From contig CAMDKD010000016.1 in the NCBI GenBank assembly GCA_945901125.1, forward strand, positions 1-62,972: a stretch of DNA of 62,972 nucleotides, written 5' to 3'. The notes below the pieces were generated by a model. The model was not told where the DNA came from. It ran no database searches and saw only the letters and a program-made list of their open reading frames with translations. The stretch's first letter is position 1, and each line of letters starts with the position of its first letter. This document shows positions 25,910 to 34,300 of the stretch, piece after piece. The position numbers were made by a program, and so were the translations under genes. The stretch comes from Bordetella parapertussis. GTDB taxonomy: Bacteria; Pseudomonadota; Gammaproteobacteria; Burkholderiales; Burkholderiaceae_C.

Positions 25910-26985
25910 ATGATGAAAACCAAATACACACTTATCGCTCTGGCAGTTGCAATCACTTTGTCGCAGTTACCTGCTTTCGCCGCAGACGAAGCTGACATAC
26001 AAAAGGCGATTGACTACGTGAAAAAGCATGAAAAAGACGGAAGCTTCAAACCCAGCGGAAACGGATGGGTATCGGCTGACGGTGAAAAATCTGCCAATCT
26101 GATTGGCTTGGTTCACTTCGACGCTCGAAGTATTTCAAATGGACTGACTGACTCAGCAGACAAAGATTCTGCTTCCGGTGCCAGTAACTATGAAGTCAGA
26201 CGTGCTCGTCTCGGTTTCAACGGATCAATTGCCAAAGACCTTGATTATGAAATCCTCACCAATCTGGTTGGTTCTAACGCTAATTTGATTCACCGCGCTT
26301 ATATCAATTACGGTTTCAACAAAAACGCACAATTCCGTGTGGGACGGTTCAAGCAGCCGTTTTCCTTAGAGGAAATGACCAGCGCTAATGCTGTCGATTT
26401 CCAGGAGCGTTCTTACGGTAACCAGCTGGTCGCCAGTCAAAGGCTGGGTGCCATGGTCTTCGGCGAACCAAAAAAAGGCTTCACTTATGCCCTATCTTCC
26501 TACCAGGATGGATTTAATGAGCTTTCCAACACCACCAACAGCGGTACTTTAGCCGTAGGGCGTGTCACTTTGAACTTTGCAGAGTTGGGTGGATTCAATA
26601 ACAGTGTGGTTCACTTGGGTCTGGCATCTGACAAAGGCCGGTATGAGGTGACACCTGCCACTTCCACTGACACAGGTTCCACCACAGCCTCAACCACTCA
26701 GTCACAGAGCCTACCTGGGCCACAGCAAGAACGAATGTAACTAGCAGTGTTTCCACCGGAAAAGCGACAGCTCTAACTAACTCGAACTTCTCTCGCGGCG
26801 AAAATGCTGAGGGCGGAAACACCACCACCTTGGGAGTTAACTGGATTTTGAATCCCAACTCCAGAGTCATATTCAATTACGCATTGACCAAGTTTGACAG
26901 ACCAGTAACTTATATATCCACCACTTCACTAGGTTCAACCTCTGAAGAAAAAGTGGTGTCAATCCGCACCCAAATCAACTTCTAA
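25910..26985 (+). pseudogene. OprP/OprO-like anion porin, interrupted by a frameshift
   Basis: The frame from ATG 25910 encodes a signal peptide (MKTKYTLIALAVAITLSQLP, cleaved near AFA), a short helical segment and an OprO/P-type barrel (VRRARLGFNGSIAKDLDYEI, AQFRVGRFKQPFSLEEMTS). It then stops at 26740 after a Ser/Thr-rich loop. The other frame at once continues sensible barrel sequence (TTLGVNWILNPNSRVIFNYAL) and ends in TQINF at 26985, the terminal Phe of outer-membrane proteins. Joined, the product would be about 358 residues. The shift lies between a frame-2 stop near 26650 and about 26725. The AGGA site before 25910 and the sbp neighbour suggest a sulfate-selective porin. A sequencing error or phase variation cannot be excluded. 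Confidence 0.82.
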
Positions 26986-27013
26986 TAAAAATACTTCCGA
27001 GGGGACACTTAGC

Positions 27014-27042
27014 AACGCAGTCCGCAAGGACTGCGTTTTTTT
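27014..27042 (+). terminator. Rho-independent terminator after the porin gene
   Basis: AACGCAGTCC-GCAA-GGACTGCGTT followed by a T run is a near-perfect ten-base stem with a tetraloop and U tail. It ends the sbp-porin transcript. Its T tail overlaps the last bases of the convergent oxidoreductase gene. Confidence 0.94.
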
Positions 27043-28243
27043 ACGCGGCAGGCAATTCGCAGCGCATAGCTTTGAGCAGTGCGTCTGGCAGGCTTGGCGG
27101 CTTGCCCTCAATGCGGTCTGCGACAGCCTGCGCACACAGCAAGGCCAGCGTCAGTCCGCGCGAGCCCATCGCAGACAGCATATGCAAACCAGGAAAGCGT
27201 TTTTCGTCCAACGGCCCGAGCTTGGGCAAGCGGTTGATGGAGGCACAGCGCACACCATTCCATGCCTTGATCTGAGTTGTATCGTTCCATTGAGATGCCA
27301 GCTTATCTGCAACAGCGGGCAGCAATTCATCTAGCCGTTGCCGGTTATGCGCATGCGCTTCATTTGACGCGATCAGATGCGACTGGTGTCTGTCAAACGT
27401 TGAGCCTGTGTACCAGGCCAGTCCTTCTACCGTGGGCACATGCGCCACAAAACTGCCACGGCCGTTCACCGCAAACTTTGGTAATTCCTCACCCAATGAC
27501 GAAGCTTGCATGCCCCAAGACACTTGCCCGGCAATAGAATGCAAGCCCATGTCAGGTTCATACAAAACTTGGTTCAAAAAATCCGGTGTGTGCGCGCCGG
27601 TGGCCAGCACCACATGGGGCGCGGATTCGCTGGTGTAAGTGAATGAACTGCCCATGCCGGGAATGGGAATATGGTGTTTGATGCGCAGCACCCATTCGCC
27701 GGTGGCAGGACTTTTTTGCATGCTCTCGACTTCGTGCAAGCCCAGAAACAGTATGTCGTCGCTGCTTAACAGTGCGCGAACCAAAGCAAGCGGTTTGATC
27801 CAGGCACCTTGCGGTTGCCACAGGTCGAGTGAAGAATCAGCGTTCAGGCCAGCTTGGCGAAGTTGTTCTTCCTGAGCGAGCTTGACATGCGAAAACCACA
27901 CGCTGTCCTCTGCCGGTTCTTGCCAGGGTTTTTTGGCTTTGTCTGATTCAGCGAAGCGCCGCTCAAGCACGCCGACCGGTGACCAGTCTTGCCCCTCAAT
28001 CAAATGCGCCTTGGCAAACGCAATAGTCGCTTGCAAACCGGCGCGGGTAAGTTGTGACAAAGGGTTGTCGTCAGGTGACGCATGGCAGGACACCACGCCC
28101 ACAGGCACGCCCGAGGCTGCAGCACAGGGGTCTTTGGCTATGTCCAGCAGTTTGACCTGCCAGCCTCGGTCAACCAAAGCGCGTGCGCAAGCCGCACCGG
28201 CCACGCCGGCCCCGATGACTATGCAGCGCTTATCCAGGCTCAT
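27041..28243 (-). CDS. FAD-dependent oxidoreductase, like the C-terminal domain of MnmC
   Basis: A 400-residue DAO-type flavoprotein. The FAD motif CIVIGAGVAGAACARALVDRGW is at the N-terminus. The C-terminal LHMLSAMGSRGLTLALLCAQAVADRIEG matches the MnmC oxidase domain, as do ASGVPVGVVSCHASPDDN and WNGVRCASINRLPKLGPL. MnmC(o) removes the carboxymethyl group in making the mnm5U wobble base of tRNA. The methyltransferase half of MnmC is absent here. It is followed upstream on the same strand by yggX with an eight-base gap. Assignment to MnmC rather than another DAO enzyme is moderately sure. Confidence 0.68.
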   Translation of the reverse strand: MSLDKRCIVIGAGVAGAACARALVDRGWQVKLLDIAKDPCAAASGVPVGVVSCHASPDDNPLSQLTRAGLQATIAFAKAHLIEGQDWSPVGVLERRFAESDKAKKPWQEPAEDSVWFSHVKLAQEEQLRQAGLNADSSLDLWQPQGAWIKPLALVRALLSSDDILFLGLHEVESMQKSPATGEWVLRIKHHIPIPGMGSSFTYTSESAPHVVLATGAHTPDFLNQVLYEPDMGLHSIAGQVSWGMQASSLGEELPKFAVNGRGSFVAHVPTVEGLAWYTGSTFDRHQSHLIASNEAHAHNRQRLDELLPAVADKLASQWNDTTQIKAWNGVRCASINRLPKLGPLDEKRFPGLHMLSAMGSRGLTLALLCAQAVADRIEGKPPSLPDALLKAMRCELPAA

Positions 28244-28251
28244 TCAATCAA

Positions 28252-28527
28252 TCAGGCGGCAGGCGGGGGCACGTAGCCCTGCGCCGCGTCAGCGCCGTCG
28301 CCGAAGAAATGGTTTTCCATTTGACGTGCCAAATATTGGCGGGCGCGCAAATCGGCCAGGTTCAGGCGGTTTTCATTCACCAGCATGGTTTGGTGTTTCA
28401 GCCAAGCGGCCCAGGCATCTTTGCTGACGTTTTCCCAAATGCGTTTGCCCAGATCGCCAGGGTAGGGCGGGAAGTCCAAGCCTTCGGCCTCTTTTTCGAG
28501 TTTGATGCAGTGAACGGTGCGTGCCAT
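28252..28527 (-). CDS. yggX: YggX family Fe(2+)-trafficking / oxidative damage protection protein
   Basis: A 91-residue protein matching YggX almost end to end: RTVHCIKLEKEAEGLDFPPYPGDLGKRI with the conserved Cys7, then WAAWLKHQTMLVNENRLNLADLRARQYLARQMENHFFG. YggX helps protect iron-sulfur clusters and is linked to base-excision gene mutY in enterics. Here the neighbours are an FAD oxidoreductase downstream and dsbB on the other strand. A proline/alanine tail extends beyond the usual end. Confidence 0.95.
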   Translation of the reverse strand: MARTVHCIKLEKEAEGLDFPPYPGDLGKRIWENVSKDAWAAWLKHQTMLVNENRLNLADLRARQYLARQMENHFFGDGADAAQGYVPPPAA

Positions 28528-28661
28528 GAAAATCCTTGCTTATGTCCGACAAAGGAGTGACTGTAGCAAGCTTTGCTTCTCCCCGGCATTCAAGCCATGG
28601 ACTTAGCAAAAGTGCAGCTCAAGCGGATAATGACAGTTTTCACCATTTCAAAGCTAACAAA

Positions 28662-29210
28662 ATGCTTTCACAACTTTGGAACCTGTTGAATTTGCGCCTG
28701 AGCTGGGCCTTGCTGGCCTTTGCCTGTGCAAGTCTGCTAGGTTTTGGTTTGTACTTGCAACACGAGGTCGGCTTGGAACCCTGCCCCATGTGCATCGTGC
28801 AACGCTACGCCATGACCGTCATCGGTTTGCTGGCCCTGTTGGCTGTGTTGATTCGCCAACTGAGGTTACAGCAGTTGCTAGTTTTGCTCGGTTTTTTAAC
28901 TGCAGGCTTTGGTGCTTTCGTTGCTGCGCGCCAGTCCTGGTTGCAGTGGTATCCGCCAAATATCCTCAGTTGCGGTCGTGACTTCTACGGCATGATCGAA
29001 TCGTTTCCGCTGCAACGCGCCATTCCGTTGATCTTCAGAGGCAGTGGCGACTGCACCAAAATCGACTGGACATTCTTAGGCGGATCTATCGCCAACTGGT
29101 CTTTCGTGGCTTTTATCGCCATGGGTTTGTGGTTGGTGCTGGTGGTGTGGCGCAATATTCAAACGCGTTTTCACGCAGCGAATGATGCGCATTTCGAGCC
29201 TCAACCCTGA
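28662..29210 (+). CDS. dsbB: Disulfide bond formation protein DsbB
   Basis: A four-helix inner-membrane protein that reoxidises DsbA and passes electrons to quinone. The first periplasmic loop holds the CxxC of GLEPCPMCIVQRYAM. The second loop has the cysteines in NILSCGRDFYGMIESFPLQ and GSGDCTKIDW. The start ATG 28662 gives MLSQLWNLLNLRLSWALL and the expected length of 182 residues. The frame is open 42 codons further upstream but without hydrophobic or conserved sequence. Its last ten bases overlap the end of argA on the other strand. Confidence 0.94.
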   Translation: MLSQLWNLLNLRLSWALLAFACASLLGFGLYLQHEVGLEPCPMCIVQRYAMTVIGLLALLAVLIRQLRLQQLLVLLGFLTAGFGAFVAARQSWLQWYPPNILSCGRDFYGMIESFPLQRAIPLIFRGSGDCTKIDWTFLGGSIANWSFVAFIAMGLWLVLVVWRNIQTRFHAANDAHFEPQP

Positions 29211-30556
29211 GGCAGTTTTTTCACCAACACCACACTTTTGCGGTCCGGGCTGTATTTGCGTAAACGCGCCTGCGGCAACCAATCGATAGGTACTTGCACA
29301 AAGCCGCGTTTTAAAAACCAGTGCATGGTGCGCGTGGTCAGCACAAAAATACTTTCTACCCCAAGGTGACGGGCGCGCTGCTCGATGCGACGCAGAATTT
29401 TTTCGCCGTCTCCCTGGCCTTGCGAATGCGGGGAGACGCTCAACGCCGCCATTTCGGCGGTTTTGTTTTCCGTGTAAGGGTAGAGCGCGGCGCAACCGAA
29501 GATGACGCCGTCGTGTTCAATCACCGTGTAGTTGCCGATGTCGCGTTCTATCTCGGTGCGTTCACGGCGCACCAGGGTGCCGTCGTTCTCCAAGGGCTCG
29601 ATCAATTGCAAAATGCCGCCTAGATCGTCCGGCGTGGCCTCGCGCAAACTCTCCAAGCGCTCGTCGACCACCATGGTGCCGATGCCGTCGTGCACATAAA
29701 TTTCCAGCAGCAACACACCATCTATCGCGAACGGCAGTATGTGGCTACGCTCCACACCGTGCTTGCAGGCTTTCACGCAGTGTTGCAAGTAAAAAGCAAT
29801 GTCTGTCGGCTGGTTGGCGGGTGGCGCGTCGGCCAGCAATTGCTCAGCGACATCGAGTGGCATTTCAGTATCGATCGGGTTGTCTTCTCCTGCTGGTTCC
29901 AGCGGTTTGATGCGAATGCCCGGTACTTCGGTCACGAAGATGAGTTTGTCAGCCTGCAAGGCGATGGCCACCGATGTGGCGACTTCTTCCATGGTCAGGT
30001 TGAAAGCTTCACCTGTCGGCGAAAACCCAAAGGGGGACAACAACACCATGGCACCCAGACTGAGTGTTTTGCTGATGCCGGTGACGTCGACTTTGCGAAC
30101 CAGACCCGAATGCTGAAAATCTACACCGTCGACGATGCCCACTGGCCGGGCTGTGATGAAGTTACCGGAGATGACGCGAATGGTGGCTCCCGCCATCGGC
30201 GTGTTCGGTAAACCTTGGCTGAATGCAGCCTCGATTTCGTAACGCAGTTGACCGGCGGCCTCTTGCGCGCAATCGAGCGCCACGCTGTCGGTGATGCGTA
30301 TGCCGTGCGAGTATTTAGGCGCGTGGCCCTTGGCCTTGAGTTGCTCGTTCACCTGCGGGCGAAACCCGTGCACCAGCACCACTTTCACGCCCATGCTTTG
30401 GATCATGGCCAGGTCTTGCACTAGGCTGGGCAATTTGCCGGCCTCGATAGCCTCACCCGCAATGGCCACCACAAAGGTTTTGCCACGGTGCATGTGTATG
30501 TAGGGGGCGACCGAGCGGAACCAGGGGACGAAGGTGAAATTGAATACGGTGGACAT
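29201..30556 (-). CDS. argA: Amino-acid N-acetyltransferase (N-acetylglutamate synthase) ArgA
   Basis: A 451-residue enzyme for the first step of arginine synthesis, transfer of acetyl from acetyl-CoA to glutamate. The amino-acid kinase-like domain at residues 1-290 shows FRSVAPYIHMHRGKTFVVAIAGEAI and VVLVHGFRPQVNEQL. The GNAT domain is C-terminal, with the acetyl-CoA loop SPHSQGQGDGEKILRRIEQRA and IFVLTTRTMHWFLKRGF. It is full length. It is followed on the same strand only by dsbB in opposite orientation. It starts four bases from the vapC stop, so readthrough from vapBC is possible. Confidence 0.95.
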   Translation of the reverse strand: MSTVFNFTFVPWFRSVAPYIHMHRGKTFVVAIAGEAIEAGKLPSLVQDLAMIQSMGVKVVLVHGFRPQVNEQLKAKGHAPKYSHGIRITDSVALDCAQEAAGQLRYEIEAAFSQGLPNTPMAGATIRVISGNFITARPVGIVDGVDFQHSGLVRKVDVTGISKTLSLGAMVLLSPFGFSPTGEAFNLTMEEVATSVAIALQADKLIFVTEVPGIRIKPLEPAGEDNPIDTEMPLDVAEQLLADAPPANQPTDIAFYLQHCVKACKHGVERSHILPFAIDGVLLLEIYVHDGIGTMVVDERLESLREATPDDLGGILQLIEPLENDGTLVRRERTEIERDIGNYTVIEHDGVIFGCAALYPYTENKTAEMAALSVSPHSQGQGDGEKILRRIEQRARHLGVESIFVLTTRTMHWFLKRGFVQVPIDWLPQARLRKYSPDRKSVVLVKKLPQG

Positions 30557-30559
30557 GGT

Positions 30560-31003
30560 TTAGCGGCTCACGAGGTAAAGGTGTTCGGCGGGCAGGATTT
30601 TTTTGAAATCACGGTCAAATGTGTGCAGTATTTCACCCAGTTGCAAAGCGGATGCGGCGATCCAAATATCAGTGGCCGAGTCGGGGCTGAGTTCGGCCCT
30701 GAGGCACAAGTCTTTGAAGCCTAGCCACTGACTCCCGTTACCCTGAAACACTACGCCGGGTGATAGAAGCAGAGTGTCTACAAATTCGATGGCTTGATTC
30801 AAACTGCTTGGCAATTGGAAGATTCTTCGGTTGGTCACGACACGAATAAAGCCAGCCACCACAACCCCAAGCAACACAATGGATGTATTGTTTGGCCGCA
30901 GTGAGGCTTTCTTCAATTCCGATTGCAAGTGGTTGTAAGCAATGGCGTGGTGCGGATGATCCACTCGCATGGCCGCTACCATCACATTCACGTCTGGACT
31001 CAT
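30560..31003 (-). CDS. VapC-like PIN-domain ribonuclease toxin
   Basis: A 147-residue PIN-domain protein. The first acidic residue is in SPDVNVMVAAMRVDHPHHA near the N-terminus, and the C-terminal pair is in SATDIWIAASALQLGEILHTFDRDF. PIN toxins cut tRNA or other RNA and are held inactive by the partner antitoxin. The start overlaps the antitoxin stop by four bases (ATGA), the normal toxin-antitoxin arrangement. The target RNA cannot be predicted. Confidence 0.88.
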   Translation of the reverse strand: MSPDVNVMVAAMRVDHPHHAIAYNHLQSELKKASLRPNNTSIVLLGVVVAGFIRVVTNRRIFQLPSSLNQAIEFVDTLLLSPGVVFQGNGSQWLGFKDLCLRAELSPDSATDIWIAASALQLGEILHTFDRDFKKILPAEHLYLVSR

Positions 31004-31263
31004 TTAAGATTATTGAAGTCCATGTCAGCATCCATGGCGTCATAAAAGGAGCGGTTGCTGCTGGGGTCTATGCCCGGCATCAGGCCGCCACTTCCGCCAG
31101 TGGGCAGTTTGGGGATGACCGCAGCTTTTGCGGGTGCGTCTTGCTGCACATAAGCCGCGAGCATTTCGCGCACCTTGGCGCTGAGCGAGGTGCCTTCTTG
31201 TATGGCTTTGATGCGCGCTTGTTTGACGAGGTTTTCGTCCAGGGAAATGGTGAGATTGGCCAT
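31000..31263 (-). CDS. VapB-like ribbon-helix-helix antitoxin
   Basis: An 87-residue protein with an N-terminal ribbon-helix-helix: NLTISLDENLVKQARIKAIQEGTSLSAKVREMLAAYV. The flexible C-terminal half, with FYDAMDADMDFNN, would wrap the PIN toxin encoded next. It precedes the toxin gene by ATGA overlap and should autorepress the pair. A short inverted repeat at 31286-31307 (TTCATGTGAATC and CACGTGAATACGTG) lies upstream and could be its operator, though this is only suggestive. Confidence 0.85.
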   Translation of the reverse strand: MANLTISLDENLVKQARIKAIQEGTSLSAKVREMLAAYVQQDAPAKAAVIPKLPTGGSGGLMPGIDPSSNRSFYDAMDADMDFNNLK

Positions 31264-31307
31264 GATGTAGCTCCGTCAACACTGGTTCATGTGAATCAGT
31301 GTAGCAC

Positions 31308-34300
31308 GTGAATACGTGTCGTGGGATAATTCGCTGCGTGACATCTCTCAACCCGACTCTAACTATCGAATTCCCAGAAGACCTGCCGGTCAGCGCTCGA
31401 CGCGACGACATCATGTCGGCCATACAAGCGCACCAAGTAGTCATTGTTTGCGGCGAAACCGGGTCTGGCAAAACCACGCAATTGCCCAAAATGGCTTTGG
31501 CGCTTGGCAGAGGAAGCTGGAAGAAATTGGAGAAATCGGGGTCAGATACCGATTTTTCGAATAAAAAATTGAGGGCAGATAAATTGGGGTCAGATCCCGA
31601 TTTTGCGCAGCAAAACTCGGGCTCTGACCCCAATTTATCCAAACCCAAACGCCGCCAAATCATCGGCCACACCCAACCCCGGCGCATTGCCGCCACCTCG
31701 GTGGCCAAACGCATCGCCGAGGAACTGAAAACACCGCTTGGCGAGGTGGTTGGCTACAAAGTGCGCTTCCAGGACAAGCTGTCGCGCGACGCATCGGTCA
31801 AGCTGATGACAGACGGCATTTTGCTGGCTGAAACACAAACCGATCCACTGCTGCTGGCCTACGACACGCTGATCATTGACGAGGCGCACGAGCGCAGCCT
31901 GAACATTGATTTTTTGTTGGGCTACCTCCGACAAATCCTGCCGCGCCGTCCCGATTTAAAAATCATCATTACCTCGGCCACCATAGACGCCGACCGGTTC
32001 GCCCAGCATTTCGCTAGCGCAAAGGGTCCGGCACCGGTGCTGATGGTGTCGGGCCGCACCTTCCCCGTGGAAATGCGCTACCGCCCCTGGGAAGAAAGCC
32101 GCGAGTACGACATTGGTAACGCCATTTCCGACGCGGTGGACGAACTTTGGACCGGCGCGCCGCGCGGCGACATTCTGGTGTTTTTGCCGGGCGAGCGCGA
32201 GATACGCGAAGCCGCCGAGCACTTGCGCGGCCATTTGTCGCACAACGCGTACACGCGCCACGTGGACGTGCTGCCGCTGTTCGCGCGCCTGACCCAAGCC
32301 GAGCAAGAACGCGTGTTCGAGACGGGCGGCGCACCGCGCATCGTGCTGGCCACCAACGTCGCCGAAACCTCGTTGACCGTTCCAGGCATTCGTTTTGTGA
32401 TTGATGCGGGTTTGGCGCGCCTCAAGCGCTACAGCTTTCGCAGCAAGGTCGAGCAGTTGCTGGTCGAGCCCATCAGCCAATCAGCGGCCAACCAACGCGC
32501 CGGTCGCTGTGGCCGGGTCGCCGACGGTATTTGCATACGCTTGTACGACGAAAAAGATTTCAACGGCAGACCGCGTTTCACCGAGCCGGAAATATTGCGC
32601 AGCTCGCTGGCCGGGGTGATATTGCGCATGATGTCGCTGCACTTGGGCGATGTCGCCGACTTTCCGTTTCTGGAAGCGCCGCGCCCCAAAGCCATCGCCG
32701 ATGGTTTTCAATTGCTGAATGAGTTGGGCGCTGTGTTTGACGACAACAGCCTCACGCCCATAGGCAAGACTTTGGCCAAACTGCCTTTGGATCCGCGCGT
32801 GGCGCGCATGATTTTGGCGGCGCGCGAGTTGCACTCACTGAGAGAAGTGTTGATCATCGCGTCAGCTTTGAGCGTGCAGGATGTGCGCGACCGCCCGCTA
32901 CAAGCGCAAACCCAGGCAGATCAAGCGCATGCCAAATTCAAAGACGAAAAAAGCGAATTCAGCGGCTATTTGCGTTTATGGGATTGGCTGGAAGCTTCGC
33001 GCGGCGGCAACGGCGAGGATGCGCGTTTGTCGAACCGCCAGCATGAAAACTTATTGCGGCAAAACTTCATCAACATAAGGCGTTGGCGCGAATGGCGCGA
33101 CGTTCATTCGCAGCTCTTGACCGTGGTGAATGAACAGCGCTGGGCGATGAACGACAAACCCGCCAGCTACGAGCAATTGCACCAATCCATGTTGACCGGT
33201 TTGCTCGGAAACATAGGCTGCAAACAAGACGAAGAAGACGTGTACTTGGGCGCGCGAGGCATCAAGTTTTACCGCCACCCGGGCGTGCATTTGAAGAAAA
33301 AACCGGGCAAGTGGCTGGTCTGCGCTGAACTGGTGGAAACCACGCGTTTGTTCGGGCGCGGCATTGCCAACATAGACCCTGTGTGGCTGGAGCAAGCCGG
33401 GGCGCATTTGTTGAAAAAACAATTGCTGGATCCGCACTGGGAAGCCAAGCACGGCGATGTCGTGGCGTTCGAGCGAGCCACGCTTTACGGCTTGGTTATT
33501 TACAGCGGACGCAAAGTGCCGTTTGCCAAAGCCGACCCAGTGCTGGCCCGGCAAATCTTCATACAGCAAGCGCTGGTGGAAGCGCAGTGGCAAACCGAGT
33601 TGCCGTTCATGGCGGCGAACAAAAAACTCGTGGCGCAAGTCATGGACTTGGAGCACAAATCACGCCGCCAGGACGTGTTGGTGGATGACAGCATGATTCA
33701 GGCGTTTTACGAACAGCATTTGCCCGAGGACGTTTGCAATTGCAAAGGCTTGGAGCGCTGGCACCGAGATGAGAGCCGACGCCGCCGCGAAGCGGGCGAT
33801 AACAGCCAACCTTTGTTGATGACGCGCGAATCGCTGATGCGCCACGAAGCCGTGGGCATCACCGCGCAAGCGTTTCCCAAGATGGTGCGATTGGGCGGCG
33901 TGGATTGCGCCGCGCATTATTTGCATGCGCCGGGCGACGCCAAAGATGGCGTCACGGTTACCGTGCCTTTGTTTGTGCTGAACCAGGTAAGCGACGAGCG
34001 CGCCGAGTGGTTGGTGCCCGGCATGTTGAAAGACAAGATTCAGGCGCTGCTCAAAAGCTTGCCGCAGCGACCGCGCAGCCGGTTTGTGCCGCTGCCCGAG
34101 AGCGCCGCGCGCTTGGCTGCTGAGTTGTCAGTGCCAGAGGTGTTTGGCGCGGGCGGCTTGACCGATGTGTTGTTGAAGAAAGCCCGGGACGAAACCAGCT
34201 TGGACATCAAGCGCACCGACTTCAAGCTGGACATGTTGAGCGCGCATTTTTTCATGAACTTTCGCGTCGTCGACGAGCACGGACGACAGTTGGGGCAGGG

